From positions 1 through 31,682 of the IMG/VR virus record IMGVR_UViG_3300028287_000015: 31,682 nt of DNA; one strand, 5' to 3'. The notes beneath the pieces are model-generated. The model saw nothing but the letters and a program-made list of their open reading frames with translations, made no database searches and had not been told where the DNA came from. Below, piece by piece: positions 16,181 to 22,039 of the stretch (positions within the stretch are counted from its first letter, which is position 1; the number at the start of each line of letters is the position of its first letter). This DNA comes from a virus. A program made the translations under genes and the position numbers.

Positions 16181-16946
16181 CTTATTTTCTTGATAGCCGC
16201 AGCTTCTAATTGGTTCTTCTCTTTCTCAAACTCAAGCCAACTTAAGGCTTGCGTGACTTTAAGTTTTGTAACTTCTTCAAACTTGAGGAGGTCTCCCTGA
16301 GCGATTGCATAAATTGATTGATACCAACCCCATTTTCGTCCAAAGCTTGCCTCAGCTCCGAGTCCTCCCGTTGAATCTCCTTCTTCAAATAGCCCGTCAA
16401 ATAGATTGACAGTTCTTTCCCTAAACGATAAAAAAAAACCACAGCCCCCAGTGCTATATCAATAGGCATATCTTTCATTACCTCTGAGTACTTATCTGAG
16501 CTTTCGTAGTCTTCTATAAGATACATTCCCTTCTTCTCGAAAGTAACCGGTCTATACAATACAGCCATAGCTTTATGCATATCAGTCCAATCAGATATAT
16601 AGGTGTCTAAGTCAACAAACTCTCCTAAAGAGATACTATCTAGCTTGGGTATAAACCCAAACTCTACCTCATCACCATTTGGGTCCTTTAAGGAGAACCT
16701 GCTTATCATAGGAGTGTCCGCTTTAAACAACTCATTAAGGTGGTTTATTACAAAGTTGAAGTCAGTAAGCTTCATATTGTAGGCCTCCTTTAGAGTCAGC
16801 CCACAAAAGACCTCCAGCATCTTAAGATTAAGAAACTCTGGGTCTTCAGCTTCCTTGTTGTCCTCAGATAGCTTATAGAACTTTTGATATTCTGAAAGCT
16901 TAATTCCTCTTAGCGACTTAGGGATGTCTATCTTTAACTGCTTCAT
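16177..16946 (-). CDS. tail assembly chaperone, -1 frameshift fusion (GT form)
   Basis: A -1 slip at the T9 run (16438-16430) joins the first 170 or so codons to a second frame that stays open to a TGA at 16179-16177. The joined length is 771 bases, giving 256 residues. The new C-terminus reads through FGRKWGWYQSIYAIAQGD, LLKFEEVTKLKVTQ and ALSWLEFEKEKNQLE. This WGWYxxIYxxAxGD...FEKEKN pattern is what I know as the C-terminus of these chaperones in Bacteroidota phages, and it is absent from the zero frame. The stop overlaps the next start as ATGA. A transcriptional slip on the same run would give the same product. Confidence 0.8.
16242..16946 (-). CDS. tail assembly chaperone, short (zero-frame) form
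   Basis: A 234-residue protein starting MKQLKIDIPKSLRG. The frame is open to 16997, but the ATG at 16946 has the recurrent leader GGTTATATTAGTATG and a sensible N-terminus, so it is chosen. Helical sequence with LKMLEVFCGLTLKEAYNM and PKLDSISLGEFVDLDTYI resembles the G-type tail assembly chaperone of flavobacterial phages. The last 64 or so codons after a T9 run (IYLTGYLKKEIQ onward) are probably just what the ribosome reads when it does not shift. The chaperone coats the tape measure and recruits tube subunits, but here the tape measure lies 5 kb downstream. Confidence 0.7.
   Translation of the reverse strand: MKQLKIDIPKSLRGIKLSEYQKFYKLSEDNKEAEDPEFLNLKMLEVFCGLTLKEAYNMKLTDFNFVINHLNELFKADTPMISRFSLKDPNGDEVEFGFIPKLDSISLGEFVDLDTYISDWTDMHKAMAVLYRPVTFEKKGMYLIEDYESSDKYSEVMKDMPIDIALGAVVFFYRLGKELSIYLTGYLKKEIQREDSELRQALDENGVGINQFMQSLRETSSSLKKLQNLKSRKP
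16426..16441 (-). other. slippery site for -1 frameshift
   Basis: The minus strand reads TGGTTTTTTTTTATCG, with zero-frame codons GTT TTT TTT TAT. A run of nine T residues satisfies the X-XXY-YYZ rule as T-TTT-TTT. The -1 frame downstream has no stop for 85 codons. No clear stimulatory stem-loop was identified by eye. Confidence 0.75.
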
Positions 16947-17150
16947 ACTAATATAACCAATATTTGGTGTCGGTGTACCATAAGCAGACCAAAACAAAAG
17001 ATGAAAAAATTAGTTATATTAATATAGAATTGGAATTTTGGGAGTCACAAACGAACAAAAATGAAAATTCGATATCCTTGCTGGGTATTAATAAAGAGGC
17101 TTAGGGTAACTATACTTTTATCTGAAAGTCTATTCCTCTTTTCTGAATCG

Positions 17151-17248
17151 GTTGATTTTATTAAACTGGATATACTATAACCGACCAATCTCGTTTTACG
17201 TTGATTTTATTAAACTGAACATACTATAACCGATTAAGCCCGTTTTAC
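17151..17248. repeat. two 49-bp tandem direct repeats
   Basis: Units 17151-17199 and 17200-17248 match at 43 of 49 positions by eye. Each contains TTGATTTTATTAAACTG and CATACTATAACCGA (or TATACT in unit 1). On the minus strand each reads CGGTTATAGTAT, close to the GTTATATTAGTAT leaders before several late genes. The repeats lie 200 bases upstream of the tail operon and could be regulatory sites, phage-specific promoters or origin iterons. Confidence 0.85.
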
Positions 17249-17309
17249 GTTCTTTTCCTGAGAGGGCCGCAAATCTCTAGCGGGGGGTAGGGTCCCGCTC
17301 ATATGTTTA

Positions 17310-17345
17310 AGGCCCTTAGAAGCCCTCTGAGGGGCTCCTAGGCCT
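17310..17345. other. long imperfect hairpin
   Basis: Outer arms AGGCC (17310-17314) and GGCCT (17341-17345) and inner arms AGCCC (17321-17325) and GGGCT (17332-17336) form a nested stem with small internal loops and a 6-base loop. There is no T run on either side, so it is not a standard terminator. Confidence 0.5.
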
Positions 17346-17388
17346 ATGTTTTCGTTTGGTTGATTAGTTTTAAGGGCTGAGTATACCC

Positions 17389-17417
17389 AAAAAAAAAGCC
17401 CGGTTAAAAACCAGGCT
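17389..17417 (-). terminator. rho-independent terminator of the accessory operon
   Basis: Minus-strand arms AGCCTGGTT (17417-17409) and AACCGGGCT (17405-17397) form a 9-bp stem with one G-T wobble, followed by a run of nine T residues. It lies 20 bases after the zinc-ribbon gene and ends the cassette. Confidence 0.85.
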
Positions 17418-17437
17418 CTTATAAATTTATTGATATT

Positions 17438-17575
17438 TTATTTTTGTTCTATGTCGGGAAGTCCGTAGTCGTTTAAACTTATTGACATATCCAAATAAAA
17501 CCCGCACGCGCTGCATAAAAAATTGTCCGGATCATTAACGTGGCCGCAGCAGCTGCAATCTTTGTCTATATTCAT
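17438..17575 (-). CDS. 45-residue zinc-ribbon protein
   Basis: A small protein, starting MNIDKDCSCCGH and continuing to FLCSACGFYLD. Cys7-x2-Cys10 and Cys21-x2-Cys24 form a compact zinc-ribbon with 10 residues between knuckles; Cys9 is an extra. The tail after the ribbon is acidic (SLNDYGLPDIEQK). Its ATG overlaps the previous stop as ATGA, and a terminator follows 20 bases later, so it is the last gene of the accessory operon. Zinc-ribbons of this size bind nucleic acid or a protein partner; which applies here cannot be told. Confidence 0.65.
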   Translation of the reverse strand: MNIDKDCSCCGHVNDPDNFLCSACGFYLDMSISLNDYGLPDIEQK

Positions 17576-17751
17576 TTTGTTAGGTTTATAAAGTCCTTTT
17601 GGTTAATCTGTGTTTTAAAGTTTGTTTCATTGGTTAAATAATAACTATCTTTTGTTTCTAATATCTTGACTGCTGTATTAATTGGGTACAGCCTTTTAAT
17701 ATCCCGCGCGTATTGGCGCGCGTGTTCAAACTGTTGCTTTGATTTGCTCAT
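17572..17751 (-). CDS. 59-residue basic hypothetical protein
   Basis: The product starts MSKSKQQFEHARQYARDIK and is basic in its first half, then polar (SYYLTNETNFKTQINQK). It overlaps the GP88-family gene by 26 bases and the zinc-ribbon gene by 4 (ATGA), which supports translation. No family is recognised. The dense overlaps suggest that these three genes are made together in fixed proportion. Confidence 0.55.
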   Translation of the reverse strand: MSKSKQQFEHARQYARDIKRLYPINTAVKILETKDSYYLTNETNFKTQINQKDFINLTK

Positions 17752-18490
17752 TTTGTTTTATGTTTAGTTTATTAGAATTAATTACAAAGCCGGTCGAGTC
17801 GGTCCGGGCCTTTTTTCCCTTAGCCCTTAGGCCCAATATGACCCCGCTATGGTTTAACATTATTAAATCGCTGGTGTCCCCGTCCACAACTTTAAAACCT
17901 TTGTAGGTGGCCGGCAATTGATCCGAGAAAACCGCGGAAACATTAGCCCCGAAGCTTAAGGCCTCCAGGGCTTCGGCTTCATTATCCTCAGCCCTGGAAA
18001 AAGTTAATACATAATTAGGCGCATTGATATACTTTTTAATCTTTCCTAAAATCTTACTGTAGTCATAGAAAATTGAAACCGGGGCCAGGTCGGCAATATC
18101 TAAGCCCGCGTATTTTTTCAATAGATATATAAAATCCTGGTCGCTGGTCCCGTTTAATCTAAATGCTATTTGTTCCCCTTTCTTTTTAGCTTTGGCAGTT
18201 TCTTTGACAATTTCCCCGGCCAGCTTTTTAATAAATAAAGCTTTATTATATATATAAAAGTTTGTTTTATTTATGCGCGCATTTTGGACGCTATTAAAAG
18301 CCCCGCGCCCGGCGTTATATAAGCAAGCCGCCGCGCACCCTTTGGAAGCCATTGGGCAAAGGTTAATCTTTGCGGCGTTTTGTGTGTGTGGTGCCAGGTA
18401 TAAAATAAAGGTTTTAATTTCGTTCTTTGCTGTCTTAGCGTTGGTGTGGCCCGGGCTCAATAGCCGGGCCGGTATCTTATAATTTTTCAT
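17726..18490 (-). CDS. GP88-family phage protein with Cys cluster
   Basis: A 254-residue protein that resembles the gene product 88 family, first known from mycobacteriophages and also found in other phages and plasmids; its function is unknown. The signature CPMASKGCAAACLYNAGRG places Cys45, Cys52 and Cys56 near the N-terminus, spaced like a metal or iron-sulfur cluster. Later stretches are IAFRLNGTSDQDF, VSIFYDYSK, YVLTFSRAEDNEAEAL, VSAVFSDQLP and FKVVDGDTSDL. A beta-alpha alternation in the body suggests a barrel-like fold, as in radical enzymes, but this is inference. It is the largest gene of the accessory operon. Codon use, rich in GCC, CCC and GGC, differs from the surrounding late genes. 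Confidence 0.75.
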   Translation of the reverse strand: MKNYKIPARLLSPGHTNAKTAKNEIKTFILYLAPHTQNAAKINLCPMASKGCAAACLYNAGRGAFNSVQNARINKTNFYIYNKALFIKKLAGEIVKETAKAKKKGEQIAFRLNGTSDQDFIYLLKKYAGLDIADLAPVSIFYDYSKILGKIKKYINAPNYVLTFSRAEDNEAEALEALSFGANVSAVFSDQLPATYKGFKVVDGDTSDLIMLNHSGVILGLRAKGKKARTDSTGFVINSNKLNIKQNEQIKATV

Positions 18491-18492
18491 TG

Positions 18493-18705
18493 TTATATGT
18501 TTAATAGTTTAGACTCTAAAAAGGATTCGATAAAGCCAGGGGGCAAATCAAAACTTTGCCCGTCCTTTATTATTGTGGCTTCTATTATTTCGGCCTCATT
18601 GGCCCCGGGGGTTTCATTGTCCCCAGCCCAATCGGTTAATAGTAAGGTATAGTCTAGTTGATAGCCGTCACCAATAAAGGTTTCGTATTGTTTTCTAGTT
18701 TTCAT
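18493..18705 (-). CDS. 70-residue acidic hypothetical protein
   Basis: The product starts MKTRKQYETFIGDGYQLDY and is acidic (ANEAEIIEATIIKDGQSFDLPPG). It sits 2 bases before the GP88-family gene and overlaps the gene before it by 4 bases. No family is recognised. Similar small acidic proteins accompany GP88 genes elsewhere in my recollection, but I cannot confirm a link. Small acidic size is compatible with a regulator or a DNA-mimic protein; there is no direct evidence for either. Confidence 0.6.
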   Translation of the reverse strand: MKTRKQYETFIGDGYQLDYTLLLTDWAGDNETPGANEAEIIEATIIKDGQSFDLPPGFIESFLESKLLNI

Positions 18706-19052
18706 ATCTTATTTATAAAGTTTGTCAATTGGTTAATATTATTAATGCGCTGGTCCATTTCGCCGCCGTCCGACCAAGGGTCGCGAAAAAAAGTATATTC
18801 GACCCCGTCAATTTTTGCCGATATAATGCGCTCGAATTTAATTGTACGATATTCTTTTTTTTTGGTGTTGAATAGGTTAATATTTTGAACAGCTTCCAAG
18901 TTATATTTAAGCTTTCCGCCCTTTAGATATTTAGTTACCCCTTTGCGAAATACACCCCGGCCCAATGTTTGATTGGCCCTGGTGTAAGTAAGCGAGAAAA
19001 ACCGCCCGCTTTTAATTTTGTTTTTTAGTTCTGTAAAGTTTAAAGTTTTCAT
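18702..19052 (-). CDS. 116-residue basic protein of the accessory operon
   Basis: The product starts MKTLNFTELKNKIKSGRFFS and is strongly basic in its first half (RANQTLGRGVFRKGVTKYLKGG). It ends with YTFFRDPWSDGGEMDQRINN. The pattern FFSLTYTR...GRGVFRKGVTKYLKGG looks like a nucleic-acid-binding beta domain, though I cannot name it. Its stop overlaps the next start (ATGA). It is the first substantial gene after the promoter at 19185-19218. Confidence 0.6.
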   Translation of the reverse strand: MKTLNFTELKNKIKSGRFFSLTYTRANQTLGRGVFRKGVTKYLKGGKLKYNLEAVQNINLFNTKKKEYRTIKFERIISAKIDGVEYTFFRDPWSDGGEMDQRINNINQLTNFINKI

Positions 19053-19064
19053 AATAGTTAAAGT

Positions 19065-19148
19065 TTATTGATTAATAAAATAATTAATAAAGTGGCCGGC
19101 GATATAAAAACCGAAAGCGAACAAGTAAAGGTTTGTAATTAGTTTCAT
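19065..19148 (-). CDS. 27-residue single-membrane-helix peptide
   Basis: A short ORF starting MKLITNLYLFAFGFYIAGHF. It is almost entirely hydrophobic and could span the membrane once. It lies 29 bases downstream of the predicted transcription start of the accessory promoter and 12 bases before the next gene. Length is too short for statistical support; position is the main argument. Confidence 0.35.
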   Translation of the reverse strand: MKLITNLYLFAFGFYIAGHFINYFINQ

Positions 19149-19184
19149 TGTGTAAATGTTTATGTTGATTAAATGTTGATAAGA

Positions 19185-19218
19185 CAAATGTAATAAAAAA
19201 AAGCTTACATACAACAAA
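19185..19218 (-). promoter_or_regulatory. Bacteroidota-type promoter of the accessory operon
   Basis: The minus strand carries TACATTTG (19192-19185), a perfect TAnnTTTG box, with TTG (19214-19212) 19 bases upstream inside TTTGTTG. The transcription start would be near 19178, some 30 bases before the first small ORF. The spacing fits the flavobacterial -33/-7 consensus. Confidence 0.75.
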
Positions 19219-19424
19219 TAAAAATAAAAATCAAGACGCTGAGCAAAAAAAAGTTTTTTTATCCTGGTAAACTTTGCAAAGTGAATAGGGTCCAGGTTTT
19301 AGCCTGGCCCCCTAGCTATTAATTAAGGTACGGGCGCACACGTACAAAAATATATTGACTTATGCAAATCAATACCTTATCAATAATGAATCTAAATAAG
19401 GCCCAAGCGGCCCGCGCGGGGGGT
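19219..19424. other. non-coding interval upstream of the accessory promoter
   Basis: No convincing gene is present. It holds an A/T-rich part (19219-19265) with AAAAAAAAGTTTTTTT, and an imperfect hairpin with arms GGGTCCAGG (19288-19296) and CCTGGCCCC (19303-19311). A minus-strand ORF through 19319-19504 is only a reading of the 12-bp repeats. Confidence 0.5.
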
Positions 19425-19537
19425 ACTGCGTTTAAGGGGGTACTGCGTTTAAGAGCCTGGATCCTGGCTCCTGGGCCTACTGCGTTTAAGAATTTCGGGG
19501 CCACTGCGTTTAAGAATCTACCCCTACTGCGTTTAAG
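19425..19537. repeat. five 12-bp direct repeats (ACTGCGTTTAAG)
   Basis: Identical copies start at 19425, 19442, 19479, 19503 and 19526. Start-to-start distances are 17, 37, 24 and 23 bases. Most copies are preceded by a C/G-rich spacer, and three are followed by AATT or AATC. The last copy lies 3 bases after the TerL stop. Identical short units with uneven C/G-rich spacers resemble iterons or operator arrays. Confidence 0.9.
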
Positions 19538-19540
19538 AAT

Positions 19541-20752
19541 TTATCGAATCACATAAGTGCCGCGCTTGGCATTGATCTCTGCAAACTGAAGAGCATATCT
19601 CATTGCATCGATACAGTGATTCCACTTGTCTATTGGCCGCTCATTGCGAGCGTGCCATACATAATTATTCAGCTCCTTGATTATATTCTCTGACTTAGCA
19701 TCGACTATAAGTTCGTAGTCTTGCATCAGGGCTATCCCTGAAAGGATAGACCCTTTGCCTTTCTTGGTTCCTTTTACATTACAGCCATAAACCTCCCTGA
19801 GCTCCTGGATCATCCTAGGCTCATTGTTGTCTGTTATAATTATAGAGTCTAAGGCGTGCCTTATATTCCTTTCGCCTATTTCCTTTGTAGATAGCCCAGG
19901 CTTGACAAAACACTCCTGGACCCACATAATCCTATGTTCAGTGTCTATAGAGCATCTGACGAGCGTTGTGGGGTCTGTAGAGAATCCGTAATCTTGTCCG
20001 TATACAATCTGATGGTAATCTTTGAATTGGCCAGTTCTCCAGTTGGTGATCACTACACCTTCAGCCTTGTCAATCCACCCACCCATTATCTGGTGCAGAT
20101 ACTTCCTTGGGTTCTTCTTACGCATCATCTCTACCTGATCAACAAAAGAATTAGATAGATTGTCTTTGTTGTCCATATAGCTAGTGTGAATGTATGTTAC
20201 GTTATCCTTCCATACATTCGACCCAGCTTCTACTCTTTTGGCTGCAAAGAACCTCTGGTATATCCAATGCTCCTTTGTGGTTGGGTTGAGTATTAGTATA
20301 CATCTATTCTGTTTGTTCTTCTCTCTGACTGATTGGTCTATCTTATCAAAGCTGTCTTCGTCTATAAGCTCTTCTGCTTCATCCAACACAAAGGTTGTAA
20401 TACCTTGTAAGGACTTAAGCGCAGCGGTTTGATTACCGCTGCTGGTCTTGATACCTTTAAATATTATTGAGCTTCCGGTGGCTGTGTTTAGGATCTCATC
20501 CTTAGTTATCCTAAAATGTTTAGCGATACCGAACAGCTCAAGCTTCTCCAGGAACTCTGGTATAATAGAAGTAGCAGCAGAGACCATAGTATACCTAGCG
20601 AACAGAATCTTATGACCCTTCTCCATTGTAAGGAAAGCTAGGAAGGTATTTACTGCAAAGGACTTACCAGATCCCCTACCACCCGTCACTACAAAGTAAC
20701 GGGTGTCATTTCCTAAAGCCTGGTATTTATCGTGAAGTTGAGGTGCTGCCAC
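19541..20752 (-). CDS. terL: terminase large subunit
   Basis: A 403-residue packaging motor. Walker A is GGRGSGKS at residues 24-31, Walker B with catalytic Glu is FVLDEAEE at 121-128, and a coupling-motif region (LILNPTT) follows. The nuclease half begins near the DYGFSTDPTTLVR stretch, whose first Asp is a probable metal ligand, and later carries DNNEPRMIQELRE. It pumps DNA into the prohead through the portal and cuts genome ends. The start is a GTG at 20752; the frame has no other good start before a stop 48 bases upstream. It overlaps a 54-residue ORF by 26 bases. The five 12-bp repeats follow immediately. Confidence 0.93.
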   Translation of the reverse strand: MAAPQLHDKYQALGNDTRYFVVTGGRGSGKSFAVNTFLAFLTMEKGHKILFARYTMVSAATSIIPEFLEKLELFGIAKHFRITKDEILNTATGSSIIFKGIKTSSGNQTAALKSLQGITTFVLDEAEELIDEDSFDKIDQSVREKNKQNRCILILNPTTKEHWIYQRFFAAKRVEAGSNVWKDNVTYIHTSYMDNKDNLSNSFVDQVEMMRKKNPRKYLHQIMGGWIDKAEGVVITNWRTGQFKDYHQIVYGQDYGFSTDPTTLVRCSIDTEHRIMWVQECFVKPGLSTKEIGERNIRHALDSIIITDNNEPRMIQELREVYGCNVKGTKKGKGSILSGIALMQDYELIVDAKSENIIKELNNYVWHARNERPIDKWNHCIDAMRYALQFAEINAKRGTYVIR

Positions 20753-20891
20753 TAGATTCTCTTGGATTAAGAACCCCTCTTGGGGATAATTTAGCTGGCT
20801 TTACATAATAGCCTAGTATTGGATTCACAAGGTAATTCCAAAAGTCCTTTGGAAAGTCCTTTGGATCATTGATCTGTCTCTTCTTGTTCAT
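20727..20891 (-). CDS. 54-residue ORF bridging TerS-like and TerL genes
   Basis: The ORF starts MNKKRQINDPKDFPKDFWNY and continues LVNPILGYYVKPAKLSP to a Ser/Thr-rich end. It overlaps the end of the TerS-like gene by 26 bases and the start of TerL by 26 bases in other frames, covering the only gap between them. Its first 35 residues look protein-like, with Trp, Tyr and Pro in a sensible order. It may be a coupling ORF that brings ribosomes to TerL's GTG start. Confidence is limited by its length. Confidence 0.4.
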   Translation of the reverse strand: MNKKRQINDPKDFPKDFWNYLVNPILGYYVKPAKLSPRGVLNPRESSGSTSTSR

Positions 20892-21291
20892 CTTGTTCTG
20901 GTGTTATATCTATTGTGTTATCTATCTCAGGGGCCTGCTGAGTTCCAGCAAATATGTTTGTGATGGGTATATCTAGCTTTTGACCTCCGCTAGTATAGTC
21001 TACACTTTCTGTAGGCTTACCATACTTATATTCAAAGAGTAATTTCATATGGGCGAAAGAGGACTTGGCTTGCTTCGCTAACTCGGCCCAGGCCTCTTCT
21101 TCAGAACCAAAGACCTCCTTCATTGCATTCAGAGCATAGATACCCACTCTATCCTTCTTAGCTTCATTAATAGCAGCAGGAGTAGCGTTAACCTTATTGG
21201 CTAAGAAATGCTTATCTCCCTTCTTCCTACCATTGTTCCTACGACCATCATTCTTCTTAATGTACTTAAACTCTTTCGGCTTTCTACCCAT
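20866..21291 (-). CDS. terminase small subunit-like protein
   Basis: A 141-residue protein with a basic N-terminus (KKNDGRRNNGRKKGDKH), a helical middle (VGIYALNAMKEVFGSEEEAWAELAKQAK then MKLLFEYKYGKP) and an acidic tail (PEQDEQEETDQ). The NAMKEVFG...LLFEYKYGKP pattern is known to me from proteins directly before TerL in Bacteroidota phages, where they act as small terminase. It would recognise the packaging site and load TerL. The ATG at 21291 carries the leader AGTTATATTGGTATG. No definite helix-turn-helix is visible, so the call rests on position and pattern. Confidence 0.55.
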   Translation of the reverse strand: MGRKPKEFKYIKKNDGRRNNGRKKGDKHFLANKVNATPAAINEAKKDRVGIYALNAMKEVFGSEEEAWAELAKQAKSSFAHMKLLFEYKYGKPTESVDYTSGGQKLDIPITNIFAGTQQAPEIDNTIDITPEQDEQEETDQ

Positions 21292-21312
21292 ACCAATATA
21301 ACTGATTATCTA

Positions 21313-21786
21313 TCAACGTGTTTTAATGAATGTTAACCAAGTATTAGTCCTAGTCGTCCTGTGACCAATTAAAGGCTCATATTCGGTTAGAGTCAATACA
21401 TCTTTTACTTTAATCCTACTCTCTGCCCATTTAAAAATGAGGACTCCTTTATCTTCCAACACCCTAAAGCATTCGCTAAAGCCTTTTCTTAAATCACTCT
21501 GCCAATCACTAGAGAGGCTTCCATACTTTTTATACATAATGGAAGTTTCATTAAAATGAGCGTGAGGCGGATCGAATATAACCATCTTAAAAGAACCATC
21601 TTCAAATGGTATGTCAGTAAAATCAGAAACTATGTCTGGATTTATTACTATATGCTGTTTATTTCTATCATAATTCAATTTATGATCTTCCTTTCTTTTG
21701 TCAAGATATATAGCATTTGGGTGATTTTTATTGAACCAAAAGGTTTTTCCCCCGCAGCATACATCAAGTATAAATTTATTTTTCAT
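21313..21786 (-). CDS. class I SAM-dependent methyltransferase with DPPH motif
   Basis: A 157-residue protein. Motif I is ILDVCCGGKTFWF (residues 6-18), an acidic loop residue follows at YLDKR (Asp29), and the catalytic motif FDPPHAHF (71-78) is of the DPPY/NPPY type used for amino methylation of adenine or of protein amides. The frame is open to 21840, but the ATG at 21786, overlapping the previous stop by 11 bases, gives the clean family start. At 157 residues it is shorter than most DNA methyltransferases and has no clear target recognition domain. Substrate is unknown; protection of phage DNA is one possibility. Confidence 0.72.
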   Translation of the reverse strand: MKNKFILDVCCGGKTFWFNKNHPNAIYLDKRKEDHKLNYDRNKQHIVINPDIVSDFTDIPFEDGSFKMVIFDPPHAHFNETSIMYKKYGSLSSDWQSDLRKGFSECFRVLEDKGVLIFKWAESRIKVKDVLTLTEYEPLIGHRTTRTNTWLTFIKTR

Positions 21787-22039
21787 TAGCGTGTTTATCA
21801 TAAAAGAAATTATACAGCTCCCAAGTCTTATTGGCCACACCTATATCAGTGTATACCTTCTTAGACTTTTCCTTTTGAACTCCCCTCTGGACAATAACAT
21901 AAAATTCAGTGCAACGACCAAAGCATTTCCCAGCAGGGATAGGATATATTTTATATCCGTTATCTATACACCAGGAAGCCTTCTTCTGGCTGACTATCGA
22001 GTAGTCTATCTTCTCTTTTGGTTTTCTTTTTGTGGCCAA
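21776..22039 (-). CDS. 87-residue hypothetical protein
   Basis: The product starts MATKRKPKEKIDYSIVSQK and includes YPIPAGKCFGRCTEFYVIVQRG and GVANKTWELYNFFYDK. The KxxPAGKxxGRxxEFYVxVQRG pattern is familiar from small proteins of flavobacterial phages, without a known function. It overlaps the methyltransferase start by 11 bases. The two Cys are five residues apart and do not form a recognised metal site. It probably belongs to the early or middle operon. Confidence 0.6.
   Translation of the reverse strand: MATKRKPKEKIDYSIVSQKKASWCIDNGYKIYPIPAGKCFGRCTEFYVIVQRGVQKEKSKKVYTDIGVANKTWELYNFFYDKHANEK

Larger units (their letters stand above)
16947..17437. other. 490-bp non-coding interval
   Basis: No convincing gene is present. 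The interval holds, from low to high coordinate, the A/T-rich leader of the chaperone gene, the two 49-bp tandem repeats (17151-17248), a G+C-rich stretch with a long imperfect hairpin (17310-17345) and the terminator of the accessory operon. A plus-strand ORF of 39 codons starting near 17061 overlaps the repeats and looks accidental. No TAnnTTTG box was found on the minus strand, although the tail operon must start here or read through. Confidence 0.6.

Noticed and set aside
17061-17180. Plus-strand ORF of 39 codons in the gene-free interval
   Set aside because: It runs into the 49-bp repeats, has no leader and stands alone on the opposite strand.
19319-19504. Minus-strand ORF of 61 codons after TerL
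   Set aside because: It is a reading of the 12-bp repeats (recurring LNAV), with a Pro/Ala/Arg composition unlike neighbouring proteins; the repeats explain it better.
19425-19537. CRISPR array
   Set aside because: Repeats are only 12 bp, the spacing is irregular (17-37 bases) and no cas gene is present.
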